This document shows positions 24,858 through 33,853 of a stretch of 41,329 bases of DNA, piece by piece. The translations under genes and the position numbers were made by a program. The notes beneath the pieces were generated by a model. The model was not told the DNA's origin. It searched no databases and worked only from the letters and a program-made list of their open reading frames with translations. Numbering within the stretch: the stretch's first letter is position 1; each line of letters begins with the position of its first letter. Origin of the DNA: Pseudomonadota bacterium. Its GTDB lineage: Bacteria; Pseudomonadota; Alphaproteobacteria; Acetobacterales; Acetobacteraceae. Location: the NCBI GenBank assembly GCA_021808055.1, contig JAKBCH010000010.1:1-41329 (forward strand). Reading direction: 5' to 3'.

Positions 24858-27706
24858 TTGGTAGCTCCTTCAGTAATCAACCTTGAGAAAATATTGTGCG
24901 CCGCGCGGGCGGTGTTGAAAATTTCGCCCTGCAGGGCCTCCAGCGTGGCAAAGCCGGTGGCGCGCAACAGCGGCTCCAGCATGGCGGCGGGCGGTGCGGT
25001 GGCGCGGCTGGTCAGGCCCGTGATGCGGTTGATGCCCTGGATCGTCCGCCACAGGAAATCGGCCCGGATCAGCGTCTCTGCCGCGGCTTGCTGAAGATGC
25101 CCGGCATCAGCCAGGTTTTTTAAGGCCGTTGCCGTATTGGGCTGAAACAAGGCGGTGTTGGTGGCACCGTGGATGAGTTGCAGCGCCTGGGCGATGAAGC
25201 CCACTTCCATCATACCGCCGGGGATGGCGCGCAGATCGAACAGCCCGCGAGAGGGCATTTCGGCCGCAAGCCGCACCTGCATTTCGGCGGTGTCGGCCAA
25301 TAGTTTGGCGCGCGGTTCCGGCCGGCAGAGCGCGCCCAGAATCGCTTCGCGCACGGTGGCGGCGAAGCCGGGAGTGGCCGCCAGCACGCGCGCCCGGGTG
25401 AGCGCCAGACGCTCCCAGGTCCAGGACTCGCGCGCGTGGTAATTGCGGAAGGCGGCGAGCGAGACGGCCACCGGTCCGGCATTGCCGGAGGGGCGCAGGC
25501 GCATATCCACATGGTAGAGCGGCCCGCCCGGCCCTTGTGTGGTAAGCGCGCCGATGAAGCTGTGGCTGAGCCGCACAAACCATTGCGTGGGGGCGATGGC
25601 GGCCGGCGCATGGTCGTAGATCAGCATCAGGTCGAGGTCTGAGCCGGCCAGCATTTCTCCCGCGCCAGCCTTGCCAAGGGCGATCACCGCCATCTTGGCA
25701 CCGCGCACCTGGCCCTGGCGCTCCTTCTGCGCGGCAATTGCGAAGGGCAATAATTGAGAGAGCGCAGCCTCGGCCAGGGCGCTGCGCAGCCGTCCGGCCT
25801 CATTTGCGTCCATCCGGCCTTCCAGCGTGGCAACGGAAAGGTGAAACTCCTCCTGCCGCACAAAGCGCCGTATGGTGGCGGCGGCTTGTTCCAGATCTTC
25901 CGCCTCGGCCAGCAGCCGGCGTAGCAGGGGGCGGGGGGCGGCAAAGCGCGCCTGCGGGGCCAGCAAACCTTCCAGCGCCTGGAGGTCGTCAGCCAGATAG
26001 TCCGAAAGTGCCGGGGCCGCGCCCAGCACGGCGGCCAGGCGGTTCAGCAATGCGGTGTTGCGGGCGAAGAGGGATAATAGCTGCACACCAGCGCGCTGGC
26101 GGCCGAGCAGCGTGTCGAACTGCGCGAACACTTTGTCTGGTTCCGGCTGCGCGCCAAGGGCTACCAGCAGATGCGGCAGCACCCCCTCCAGCAATTCCCG
26201 CGCGCGCGGCGAGCGCAAGGCGGGCATGGTGCCGGAAGCCCAGTCGCGCAGGCGTTCGGCGATGTGTTTTTCGTCCCTGAAGCCGAGCTCATGCAGCCTG
26301 GCCGCGAAGGCCGTGGGCGGTGGGCCATCCGATCCGGGGTCCAGCGTGTCTTTATCCTGCTGCGTCCCGGCATCGAAGAACGCCAGGAAATGTTTATGCA
26401 CGCGGCTCAACAGCCGGGGGAAGGTCTGCTTAAAATCTGGAGCGTCCAGAAAAATACAAAAGGCATCCAGGGCGGCATCGGTGCTGGGCAGTTCGTGGGT
26501 TTGGCGGTCGGCGACCATTTGCAGCCGATGTTCCACCCGACGCAGCTCCCGGTAGTCGGCGGCGAGCTGGCGGGCGGTGCGTTCAGGAATATGTCCGGCG
26601 CGGGCCATGGCGGGCAGGGCTGCCAACGTGACGGGAATACGCAAGCCCGGGTCTTGCCCGCCCCAGACCAGCCCCAACGTTTGCACGATGAACTCAATCT
26701 CGCGGATGCCGCCGCGCCCCAGCTTCACATCCAGCCGGTTTAGACCTTTGGTGCTGTGTTGGCCGTCGATCTGGCGTTTCATCTCGTGAATGTCCGAGAT
26801 GGCGGCGAAATCCAAATAGCGGCGCCAGATGAATGGGCGGATGGCGGCGAGGAATTGCTGGCCGAGGGCAAAATCCCCCGCTACCGGCCTTGCCTTGGAG
26901 AAAGCGGCGCGCTCCCACGTGCGGCCTTGGCTTTCATAATAGGTGAGGGCGGTGGGCAGGGCCACAACGGGCGGGGTGGCGCTGGGGTCTGGCCGCAACC
27001 GTAAATCCACCCGGAACACGTAGCCTTCCTCATCCCGTGCCGAGAGCAGAGTTGTGAGGTCCCGCGCCAGGCGGGCCATCAGCGGCTGCGAGTCGGCCTC
27101 GTAAGGTGAGGATTCGGGGTCGTAGAGCAGAACGAGATCGATATCTGACGAATAATTAAGCTCCCGTGCCCCGAGCTTGCCCAGCGCCAACGCCACGAAG
27201 CCGCTTTCGCGTTCAGGATCGTCTGGGTGGGGCAGGGTGATCTCTCCTGCTTCGTGCAAGGCGTGGAGCAGATGGCGGGTGGCGGCGCGCAGGGCGGATT
27301 CGGCCAGTTTGGAGAGGGCGGCGGTGACTTGCTCCAGCGCCCAGATGCCGCCGATATCCGCAACAGCGATGGCCAGCGCCATTCGCCGCTTGGCCTGGCG
27401 CAACGCGGCGCTGAGCTTGGCGCGGGGCAGGTTGGGGGGCAGCGCGTCCAGCCCCGCCAGGACGGAATCGGTTTCGGCTTGCGGGCCGGTTTCCAGGCAG
27501 GTGATCAGCGTGGCGGGCTCGCGGCAGGCAAGCTCCGCCAGAAAAGGCGCGTTGCCGCCCAAGGCCGCCAGCAGGGCAGCCCCCGAATCGGTCGTGGCAA
27601 ATTCTGCCTCCCGCGCGCCAAGGGCTGCGAAATCCGCGCAGAGCCGCGCGGCGGCGGGTTTATGCGCCGGTTGTGGGAAGCATGGCTTGTGAAGGTCACT
27701 GGGCAT
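24854..27706 (-). CDS. glnE: Bifunctional glutamine synthetase adenylyltransferase/adenylyl-removing enzyme
   Basis: Adenylylates and deadenylylates glutamine synthetase in response to PII, setting nitrogen assimilation. 950 residues, full length. Seen: two nucleotidyltransferase halves. The N-terminal (deadenylylase) one has LGKLGARELNYSSDIDLVLLYD at about 172-193 (given in outline), GYVFRVDLRLRPDPS near 232, and a helical domain with GGIREIEFIVQTL near 340; the C-terminal (adenylylase) one has ALGKAGAGEMLAGSDLDLMLIYD near 680 (outline), VDMRLRPSGNAGPV near 735 and MMEVGFIAQALQ near 840. The metal-binding D-x-D pairs are intact in both. The ATG lacks a clear SD. Its start is only 17 nt from the divergent AsmA-like gene. 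Confidence 0.97.
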   Translation of the reverse strand: MPSDLHKPCFPQPAHKPAAARLCADFAALGAREAEFATTDSGAALLAALGGNAPFLAELACREPATLITCLETGPQAETDSVLAGLDALPPNLPRAKLSAALRQAKRRMALAIAVADIGGIWALEQVTAALSKLAESALRAATRHLLHALHEAGEITLPHPDDPERESGFVALALGKLGARELNYSSDIDLVLLYDPESSPYEADSQPLMARLARDLTTLLSARDEEGYVFRVDLRLRPDPSATPPVVALPTALTYYESQGRTWERAAFSKARPVAGDFALGQQFLAAIRPFIWRRYLDFAAISDIHEMKRQIDGQHSTKGLNRLDVKLGRGGIREIEFIVQTLGLVWGGQDPGLRIPVTLAALPAMARAGHIPERTARQLAADYRELRRVEHRLQMVADRQTHELPSTDAALDAFCIFLDAPDFKQTFPRLLSRVHKHFLAFFDAGTQQDKDTLDPGSDGPPPTAFAARLHELGFRDEKHIAERLRDWASGTMPALRSPRARELLEGVLPHLLVALGAQPEPDKVFAQFDTLLGRQRAGVQLLSLFARNTALLNRLAAVLGAAPALSDYLADDLQALEGLLAPQARFAAPRPLLRRLLAEAEDLEQAAATIRRFVRQEEFHLSVATLEGRMDANEAGRLRSALAEAALSQLLPFAIAAQKERQGQVRGAKMAVIALGKAGAGEMLAGSDLDLMLIYDHAPAAIAPTQWFVRLSHSFIGALTTQGPGGPLYHVDMRLRPSGNAGPVAVSLAAFRNYHARESWTWERLALTRARVLAATPGFAATVREAILGALCRPEPRAKLLADTAEMQVRLAAEMPSRGLFDLRAIPGGMMEVGFIAQALQLIHGATNTALFQPNTATALKNLADAGHLQQAAAETLIRADFLWRTIQGINRITGLTSRATAPPAAMLEPLLRATGFATLEALQGEIFNTARAAHNIFSRLITEGATK

Positions 27707-27723
27707 CTGGCAAGCAGAACAGG

Positions 27724-30429
27724 ATGAAGTTCCGCAGAGGTCAAGCGGCCTGGATTATTGTTGAAGCTCTACACCAGCTTGGCCGGATCGCCATGCTGCT
27801 GGTTCTGCTCGCCATGGTTTCGTTCGGGCTGCTGGCGTACCGGCTCTCACAAGGGCCGCTTGATGTACCGAAACTCGCCTCATACCTCGCCTCGCGCGTC
27901 ACCGGCGAGGGGGTCAGCGTGCATATGGCAAAGGCGCAGCTGGCCTGGGCGGGGTATCACCGGGGCGGTGCCGTGCCGCTGATTTTGCGGCTGGCGCAGA
28001 TAGAGGTGGTGACGGATTCCGGCGGCACGCTGGCGGAGGTTCCGTCTGCTGATCTTTCCATGCCGGTGGCGGATTTGTTCGGCGGACGCGATCCGGTGCT
28101 CCTGAGCGGTGCTGGAGCGACGTTCCCTGGCGGTAATGTGCCGGTTTCCTGGTACGCGAATATCTGGCCAGGAGCGGGTTTCACGCTGCAACACGGCGCG
28201 GTTTATGTGACCGTGGGGGCTGGCGATATCGGCAGAGGTAAGAACAGCGTGGCGCTGGATGCCGCGCATTTTGTGCTTGCGGTTGCAAAAAACGGCGATG
28301 TGGACGTGACCAATGGCATGGCGCAACTGGCAGAGCGGGGGCAGAGCGCGCCGCGGCTTACCTTCAACTTTCATGCGCACCGCAACAGGCTATGGTTTGG
28401 CCAGTTGAACCTTCATGCGGATGCGGTGCAGGCACAGGATTTACCAGCATTTTGGCCGCCGGACCTGGTGCCGGATACGCGTAGATGGGTAACGCGCAAC
28501 ATCACCGCCGGCACCGCGCGGGATGCGCATTTTAGTTTTGAGATGTCGGCCAATGGCGATCTCTCGCATTTCCAGCTTCAAAACGCACAAGGCCAGTTCA
28601 ATGGCGATGACCTTACGCTCACCTGGCTGCGCGGTGCCACGCCGATTGAGCATTTGAACGGCGTGTTCACCTTGCCCGGCGCGGATACGGCGGTGATTAA
28701 AGCGAGTGCCGGCGAGACCGGCGGTGTGAAGCTGAACAGCGGCAGCCTTATCATCACCGACCTGACCGCCAAGGACCAGTTTGGTGACCTGAAGCTGAGC
28801 CTGGCTGGGCGGGTGCAGGATGTTTTGGCGATATTGGCTGCACCCCCGCTAAGCCTGTTGAACACCACAGCACCGGAAATAAAAGCTGCGACCGGTGCCG
28901 CGCAGGGAAACCTGGCCGCGATCATCCCGTTCAAGAAAAATCTGGACGTAGCGGATGTGACCTTGGACATTCACGCGGACTTAACCAATGTGCACATGGC
29001 AACACCCATTCCGGGCGTTCGTTTCAGCGACGGTACTGTAAAGCTCGCGACGGATGGCCAAACATTGAACGCCACCGCCAAGGCGGATTTCGCGGGTGAG
29101 CCCGCCAGCGTGACGATGAACCAGGATTTCAGCAAAAATGGCAGCCAGACGCTGAGCATTAAAGGCACTGCCGGACCAGATTTATGGAGCGCCTTCGGCC
29201 TGGGTGCGCCGAGCAGCCTCAGCTCCGCCGCGCAGGGCTTGGCGCCGTTTGAATTTTCCATGAGCGGGCCGCCAAACGGGCAGCAAAACGCCGCGGTGAA
29301 GGCGGATTTGACCCCAGCCGGGTTGGCCTTGCCGCTGCTGGGCTGGGAAAAAACCCCGGGGAGTGGGGCAAGCCTCGCGGCGCGCTTCACCCTGCGTAAT
29401 GGAAGTCTGGCGGATATTCAAAGCCTGGATTTGGAAGGCCCGGGCTTATCTGTGCAAGGGCAACGCCGGGGGCGGGTTTTTACGCTGCAAAATGCACGTA
29501 TTGGCAGGACTGAAGCGAGCGGAACACTCACCCCCCCCGCCAGCTCCGGCGCGCCATGGGTGTTGTGGGCCACGGGGGCGGTGCTGGATTTACGACGCAG
29601 CGGCTGGAAAGCCAGCCCGAACTCGCCATCCAAACCCACAGCACCAGGCGCGCCCTGGCGGGCCAGCATGGTGTTTCAAACCCTATATGTTTCCAAACCG
29701 CCCGCTCCGGGGCTTGCCGACGTCAGCCTCATGGCTTCCGGCCAGGGGTATAACCTAAGCCAGGCGACCGGCTCGGCGCAGGGGGTGAGTATAGCCGTGG
29801 CCCCGGTTTCTGCTACGCGCCGCAGCCTGAACATTCAGGGTGATGACGCGGGCAGAGTATTGAAGGCGCTGGGCATTTATGGCGCGATGCGCGGCGGCAG
29901 GCTGAGTCTGCAAGCCGAATATGGCGGGGGCCCCGCCGAGGGCGTTTTAAAGCTGCGCCAGGCGCGGTTGGTTGATGCCCCAGGGTTTATTAAAATTTTA
30001 CAAGCGGCCACGCTTTATGGCGTGGCGGAGGCGGTTTCTGGTCCGGGCCTGCTCATAGACCACGCGACCATCCCGTTCACGCTGGATAGCGATGTGCTGA
30101 GTCTGCACGGGGCTGATGCTTACTCTGAATCGTTGGGCTTTACCGCCAGCGGCACGGTGAACACAGAAACGGGCATTTGTAACCTCGCCACCACCATTAT
30201 TCCCGCTTATGCGATTAATGCGCTGCCGGGGAAAATTCCGCTGCTGGGCCACTTGTTTTCGGCGGAAAAGGGCGGCGGATTGATTGCCATGCGGGCGCAT
30301 GTGCAGGGCCCGCTGGATGACCCCGATGTGCGCGTTAACCCGCTTTCAGCGCTTGCGCCGGGCTTTTTACGAGGTATTTTCGGGCTTGGCGGGGGCAAGC
30401 CGCAAAGCTCGCCCTCAGCCAAAAATTAG
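27724..30429 (+). CDS. AsmA/YhdP-like (DUF3971) envelope protein
   Basis: About 901 residues. Seen: a short basic N-terminus, one membrane anchor at about 18-42 (LGRIAMLLVLLAMVSFGLLAY), the family opening RLSQGPLDVPKLASYL, then long stretches of repeating beta-strand pattern through the periplasm and a C-terminal AsmA-like region (DHATIPFTLDSDVLSLHGAD, GTVNTETG, IPLLGHLFSAEKGGGLIAM) and GPLDDPDVRVNP. Proteins of this group are thought to form lipid-bridge tunnels between inner and outer membrane (YhdP, TamB, YdbH in E. coli). I chose the ATG at 27724; an ATG at 27682 would overlap glnE. It is head-to-head with glnE and its last 4 nt overlap the convergent grpE. Confidence 0.9.
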   Translation: MKFRRGQAAWIIVEALHQLGRIAMLLVLLAMVSFGLLAYRLSQGPLDVPKLASYLASRVTGEGVSVHMAKAQLAWAGYHRGGAVPLILRLAQIEVVTDSGGTLAEVPSADLSMPVADLFGGRDPVLLSGAGATFPGGNVPVSWYANIWPGAGFTLQHGAVYVTVGAGDIGRGKNSVALDAAHFVLAVAKNGDVDVTNGMAQLAERGQSAPRLTFNFHAHRNRLWFGQLNLHADAVQAQDLPAFWPPDLVPDTRRWVTRNITAGTARDAHFSFEMSANGDLSHFQLQNAQGQFNGDDLTLTWLRGATPIEHLNGVFTLPGADTAVIKASAGETGGVKLNSGSLIITDLTAKDQFGDLKLSLAGRVQDVLAILAAPPLSLLNTTAPEIKAATGAAQGNLAAIIPFKKNLDVADVTLDIHADLTNVHMATPIPGVRFSDGTVKLATDGQTLNATAKADFAGEPASVTMNQDFSKNGSQTLSIKGTAGPDLWSAFGLGAPSSLSSAAQGLAPFEFSMSGPPNGQQNAAVKADLTPAGLALPLLGWEKTPGSGASLAARFTLRNGSLADIQSLDLEGPGLSVQGQRRGRVFTLQNARIGRTEASGTLTPPASSGAPWVLWATGAVLDLRRSGWKASPNSPSKPTAPGAPWRASMVFQTLYVSKPPAPGLADVSLMASGQGYNLSQATGSAQGVSIAVAPVSATRRSLNIQGDDAGRVLKALGIYGAMRGGRLSLQAEYGGGPAEGVLKLRQARLVDAPGFIKILQAATLYGVAEAVSGPGLLIDHATIPFTLDSDVLSLHGADAYSESLGFTASGTVNTETGICNLATTIIPAYAINALPGKIPLLGHLFSAEKGGGLIAMRAHVQGPLDDPDVRVNPLSALAPGFLRGIFGLGGGKPQSSPSAKN

Positions 30430-30974
30430 CTTTGCGCGGGTACCTTGGAGACCACGACCATGGCCGGGCGCAACAACCGGCCATTCAGCTGCCAGGTCTG
30501 GCTCCAGGCTTGCAGCACGGTGCCAGCGGGGTGCTCGGCACTTTCCTGCTCGGCCATGGCCTGGTGCAGATTGGCGTCGAACGCCGCACCTGTGGGGTCG
30601 GTGCGGGTGATGCCATTGCGTTCCAGAACCCCGATGAAGGAGCGTTCAATCCCCTCGAAGCCGTCACGCAGCTTGGTGACCAGTTCGGGTTCGTCCTCGA
30701 TTTTTTTCGGCAGGCTGTCGATGCCGCGCTTCAGGTTCTCGGCCGCTTCCGCCACGTCCTTGGCGAATTTCTGCACAGCGTAAAGCCGGGCGTCATCCAC
30801 CTCGCGCTTGGTGCGGGCGCGCAGATTGGCCATCTCGGCCTCGGCGCGCAGCCATTTGTCGCGCATGTCCTGCAATTCCTGCTCCAGCCGGGCAATGCGC
30901 TCATCCGGTGCCTCCAGCAGCTTTTCATCCTGCGGGGCCTGGTCTTCGGGCATCATATTTTCATGTTCGGTCAT
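30426..30974 (-). CDS. grpE: Nucleotide exchange factor GrpE
   Basis: Releases ADP from DnaK in the chaperone cycle. 182 residues. Seen: an acidic disordered N-terminus, a long coiled coil (about 25-85, with ERIARLEQELQDMRDKWLRAEAE in outline and ANLRARTKREVDD), and the C-terminal beta domain (GVLERNGITRTDPTGAAFDANLHQAM, outline; GTVLQAWSQTWQLNGRLLRPAMVVVSK). No dnaK, dnaJ or hrcA adjoins it, unlike in many species. The 93-nt gap to the divergent DsbA-like gene contains CTTG-type elements on the minus strand but no convincing heat-shock promoter. Met7/Met8 are alternative starts; none has a clear SD. Confidence 0.96.
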   Translation of the reverse strand: MTEHENMMPEDQAPQDEKLLEAPDERIARLEQELQDMRDKWLRAEAEMANLRARTKREVDDARLYAVQKFAKDVAEAAENLKRGIDSLPKKIEDEPELVTKLRDGFEGIERSFIGVLERNGITRTDPTGAAFDANLHQAMAEQESAEHPAGTVLQAWSQTWQLNGRLLRPAMVVVSKVPAQS

Positions 30975-31067
30975 GGCGCGGAATTAGGAGATAAATCGGT
31001 TTCAAACAAGGTCAGCCGCCAATACAATGCTCTCGTTTCCGGCTGCAAAACGCGCTATGACTTTAAA

Positions 31068-31736
31068 ATGAATGTTCTGGCCCCCATTCCTGCTGGGCTT
31101 GCGGTCGAGATCGTTTTCGATTTCGTCTGCCCCTGGTGCTATCTAGGGGTTAAGCGGCTTTCCTTTCTGTTGGCGCGCCGGCTGGACCTGAACGTGCAGC
31201 TGAATTGGCGGCCGTTTTTGTTAAACCCGGACATGCCGCGCGGCGGGATGTCTCGTGCTGACTACATGATCCGGAAATTTGGCGCGGAGGAGCGCGCAAA
31301 GCGACTTTATGCCTCCATCGCCGAACTTGGTGCCTCAGAAGGGATAGAGTTTAATTTTGATGCCATCCGGCGCACGCCCAGCAGCGTGGACGCCCATAGG
31401 CTGGTGCGCGAAGCAGCCCGGGCAGGGCTGGCCGACCGGCTGGTGCAGCGCATTTTCGCGGCGCATTTCGTGGAAGGGCTGGATATTGGCGCACCCGCCG
31501 TGCTGGCGGCGCTGGCCGGGCAAGAGGGGATGGATGCCAACGCCATCGAACGCTTCCTCAACTCAGGCGAAAGCTCAGAATTTGTGCACGCGGAAAATCT
31601 GCACGCGCACCGCCTCGGCATTAACGGTGTGCCGTGTTTTCTGATCGACGGCGAACACGCCATTGCTGGTGCGCAGGAAGGCGAGGTGCTGGAGAGATTG
31701 ATCGATTTAGCCTTAAGTGCCGCGAAAGAACGTTAA
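31068..31736 (+). CDS. DsbA-family (FrnE-like) thiol oxidoreductase
   Basis: 222 residues, DsbA-like thioredoxin fold with an inserted helical domain. Seen: VFDFVCPWCYLGVKRL at about 16-31 with a CPWC redox motif, LNWRPFLLNPDMPRGG near 48-63, SSVDAHRLVREAARAG near 107, and the cis-Pro region GINGVPCFLIDG near 186-197. There is no signal peptide, so it acts in the cytoplasm, as FrnE/2-hydroxychromene-2-carboxylate isomerase relatives do. The substrate is unknown. The start is set by the ATG at 31068; the frame is open far upstream through grpE on the other strand, but that part is not coding. A short hairpin with T6 follows the stop. Confidence 0.92.
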   Translation: MNVLAPIPAGLAVEIVFDFVCPWCYLGVKRLSFLLARRLDLNVQLNWRPFLLNPDMPRGGMSRADYMIRKFGAEERAKRLYASIAELGASEGIEFNFDAIRRTPSSVDAHRLVREAARAGLADRLVQRIFAAHFVEGLDIGAPAVLAALAGQEGMDANAIERFLNSGESSEFVHAENLHAHRLGINGVPCFLIDGEHAIAGAQEGEVLERLIDLALSAAKER

Positions 31737-31739
31737 GTC

Positions 31740-31762
31740 TGCAGCCTTCGGCGGTTTTTTAA
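31740..31762 (+). terminator. Short hairpin plus T6 after the DsbA-like gene
   Basis: GCC-TTC-GGC core stem a few bases after the 31736 stop, followed by GGTTTTTTAA. The stem is short, so the terminator is modest; the T tract is clear. Confidence 0.5.
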
Positions 31763-31853
31763 TATCGCGTGGGAGGGTTTTTTTTCTTTGCGGCTGCGCT
31801 ACATCTTACCACTGTGCAATCTACTCTGTCTTGCCGGTAAAGGTTTTATCCTT

Positions 31854-32858
31854 GTGAAAAAATATATGACCGCTACCAATCTCACCGTGTTGGGCGCGGC
31901 TGCGCTGACCTGCCTCGCTCAACCGGCCATAGCGGCGGTGCCGCCGGAGGACCCGCACAGCATCATCACGATCCAGCTGGAGAACGACGCGCTCTCCATC
32001 CCCAGCACAGATGAGCTTTATACATCTGGCGAGCGGCTGGGCTATGTTGGCCCAACAGGTGCTGTGCCGGGGTTTATTGCAAGCCTTGGCCACGGCTTGT
32101 TCGGCGAGGGCACGCAGAGGCTGGAGGTTGATTTCCAGCAGCAGGTATTCACCCCGACCAACACCCAGATTTACAACCCAAACCCGCATGACCGCCCCTA
32201 TGCAGGGCAGCTTCAAGCCCGGCTGAGCCTGATTCAGGACACCACGGAGATGCGCTCCATCCTCGGTGCAGCGGCCGGCATCGTCGGGCCGGCGGCGCTC
32301 GGGCAATCCGTGCAGAACGGCTTCCACGAGATCATTGGCCAGACGCCGAACAGAGGCTGGCGCTACCAGTTGCAGGACGAGCCGACGCTAGATTTCTTTG
32401 GCGGGCGCATCTGGCGCGAGGATGTGGCGGATTTCGGCGGCATTGGCGTGCAGGTTCTGCCGCAGGTCACCGGGCAGGTAGGCAATACCGAGATTTATGC
32501 GCAAACCGGCGGCATCGTGCGTTTCGGCCAGGGGCTGGAGTCAGATTTCGGCCCGGCGGTGATGCAGCCGCAGCTCTCCGGCACGGATGCCTATACCCCA
32601 ACCCGGCCATTTGTCTGGTATGTGTTCGGCGGCGCGCTGGGCCGGTTTGTGGCGCATGACATGTTAATTCAGGGCAATGATTTCCGCTCCAGCCGCGGGG
32701 TTGGGTTGACGCATTGGCAGGGCGATTTGGAATTTGGCGCGGCGGTTATCGTGAAAGGCGTACGTGTTTCGGCGGTGGAGACCATCGAGACACCGGAATT
32801 TCACCACTCCGCCCCGGCGTTTCAATATGGCTCGGTGGCGGTTTCTTTCAGGTTTTAG
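31854..32858 (+). CDS. LpxR-like lipid A 3'-O-deacylase (DUF2219)
   Basis: About 334 residues. Outer-membrane beta-barrel that removes the 3'-acyloxyacyl chain from lipid A. Seen: a signal peptide (hydrophobic TNLTVLGAAALTCLA, cleaved after AIAA near residue 28), then the family's QLENDALS (Asn44-Asp45, matching catalytic-site Asn/Asp), LYTSGERLGY, PHDRPYAGQLQA near 118-130, and FHEIIGQTPNRGWRYQL near 166-182 with the presumed active-site His. The C-terminus ends in Phe (VSFRF), as for outer-membrane barrels. The GTG at 31854 (MKK start, AAAGG 10 nt upstream) was preferred over ATG 31866. Overlaps the convergent mntR by 11 nt. Confidence 0.85.
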   Translation: MKKYMTATNLTVLGAAALTCLAQPAIAAVPPEDPHSIITIQLENDALSIPSTDELYTSGERLGYVGPTGAVPGFIASLGHGLFGEGTQRLEVDFQQQVFTPTNTQIYNPNPHDRPYAGQLQARLSLIQDTTEMRSILGAAAGIVGPAALGQSVQNGFHEIIGQTPNRGWRYQLQDEPTLDFFGGRIWREDVADFGGIGVQVLPQVTGQVGNTEIYAQTGGIVRFGQGLESDFGPAVMQPQLSGTDAYTPTRPFVWYVFGGALGRFVAHDMLIQGNDFRSSRGVGLTHWQGDLEFGAAVIVKGVRVSAVETIETPEFHHSAPAFQYGSVAVSFRF

Positions 32859-33300
32859 CTAAAAACGCACGAAAAGCGGCAAGGGTAGCGGGGGAGATGT
32901 AATGCTCCATGCCTTCCGCATCTTCCTCAGCCGCCTCGCGCGGCACGCCGATAGCGGTGAGCAACTCCACCACCAGGCGGTGGCGCTCGCGGCTATCCGC
33001 CGCTAGTTTCAGGCCAGCTTCCGTGAGCGATACGCCATGATAAGGCACTGATGTTGCCAGCCCTTCGCGCTTCAGCCGCCCGATGGTTTTGATGGCGGTG
33101 GCGTGTGAAACGCCGAGGCGCCGGGCAATATCCGTCGGGCGGGCACCGCCCGTGCCGGTGTGCAAATCGTCTATCAGTTCCGCGTAATCTTCCAGCGTGG
33201 CGCTGGATTGCGCGGCACGGGCTTTGCCGAAACGCTTGGCCTGGGTTGGTTCTGTCGGCAAGACAGGGGGCAGCGGGGCAGGCAGGGTATTTCGGGCCAT
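32848..33300 (-). CDS. mntR: Manganese-dependent regulator MntR
   Basis: 150 residues, DtxR/MntR family repressor that senses Mn(II). Seen: winged helix with PTDIARRLGVSHATAIKTIGRL, and the full six-residue metal set of Bacillus MntR at a constant offset of 30: Asp38, Glu41 (LEDYAEL), His107 (ERHRLV), Glu129, Glu132, His133 (AEGMEHYI). The N-terminus carries about 33 extra Pro/Ala-rich residues before the fold, as in E. coli MntR. ATG at 33300 is preferred over the frame's 33357 because the extra residues are not conserved; GGAG lies 11 nt upstream. No mntH or other Mn transporter gene lies in the window, so its target is elsewhere or is one of the neighbours. Confidence 0.93.
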   Translation of the reverse strand: MARNTLPAPLPPVLPTEPTQAKRFGKARAAQSSATLEDYAELIDDLHTGTGGARPTDIARRLGVSHATAIKTIGRLKREGLATSVPYHGVSLTEAGLKLAADSRERHRLVVELLTAIGVPREAAEEDAEGMEHYISPATLAAFRAFLAKT

Positions 33301-33507
33301 TTTATGGCGAACTCCGGTATTTGAGCATGAATTGCGGGAAAAGCCGCTTGCTGGCAAGTTTGGTGATGAGTGTTGTCGCGATGCACAATTTCGTTATATT
33401 TAAAATCTCAGCGGTGTGCGCCACGCAGCCGCGCAACTTGAACTTTTTACAATGGACTCAATCACTCGTCCGGAAAAGCGGGCGACAAAAACATAAGGGG
33501 TATCGCC

Positions 33508-33837
33508 GTGGCCACAGAAAAATCGCAGAACGTGCAGGATGTGTTCCTGAACCATGTGCGCAAGAGCAAGACGCCGGTAACAGTGTTCCTGGTGAATGGT
33601 GTGAAGCTTCAGGGCGTCATTACCTGGTTCGACAATTTCTCCGTACTTCTGCGCCGCGATGGGCATACGCAACTGGTTTATAAGCACGCCATCAGCACCG
33701 TGATGCCTGGCGCACCGATTATGCTGTTTGAAGGCTCGCGTGCCGAAGGTGCCGCTTCCGGTGCTGAGGGCGGGGCAAGCACGCTGAAATTAAACCGTGC
33801 GCCAGAGCCGGAATACGACCCGGAAATCGAGGATTAA
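33508..33837 (+). CDS. hfq: RNA chaperone Hfq
   Basis: Hexameric Sm-like protein that pairs small RNAs with messages. 109 residues. Seen: [22 protein letters not shown] with the conserved Gln and Lys/Asn of the proximal face, Sm1 [19 protein letters not shown], and Sm2 YKHAISTV with the invariant His. The C-terminal tail (about 30 residues from EGSRAEG) is Gly/Ala-rich then acidic, which is short and disordered. Translation starts at a GTG (33508) after AAGGGG, eight bases upstream. hflX follows 16 nt later, the usual hfq-hflX pairing. The 207-nt gap to mntR holds the promoters of both genes; I see AT-rich patches but no confident box. Confidence 0.98.
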   Translation: MATEKSQNVQDVFLNHVRKSKTPVTVFLVNGVKLQGVITWFDNFSVLLRRDGHTQLVYKHAISTVMPGAPIMLFEGSRAEGAASGAEGGASTLKLNRAPEPEYDPEIED

Positions 33838-33853
33838 TGCCGGGGCTAGCTTG

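Noticed and set aside
30975..31067. Heat-shock (RpoH) promoter for grpE
   Set aside because: A CTTG element with a CTAAT-like -10 can be drawn, but the -10 would sit about 12 nt from the start codon and the match is poor.
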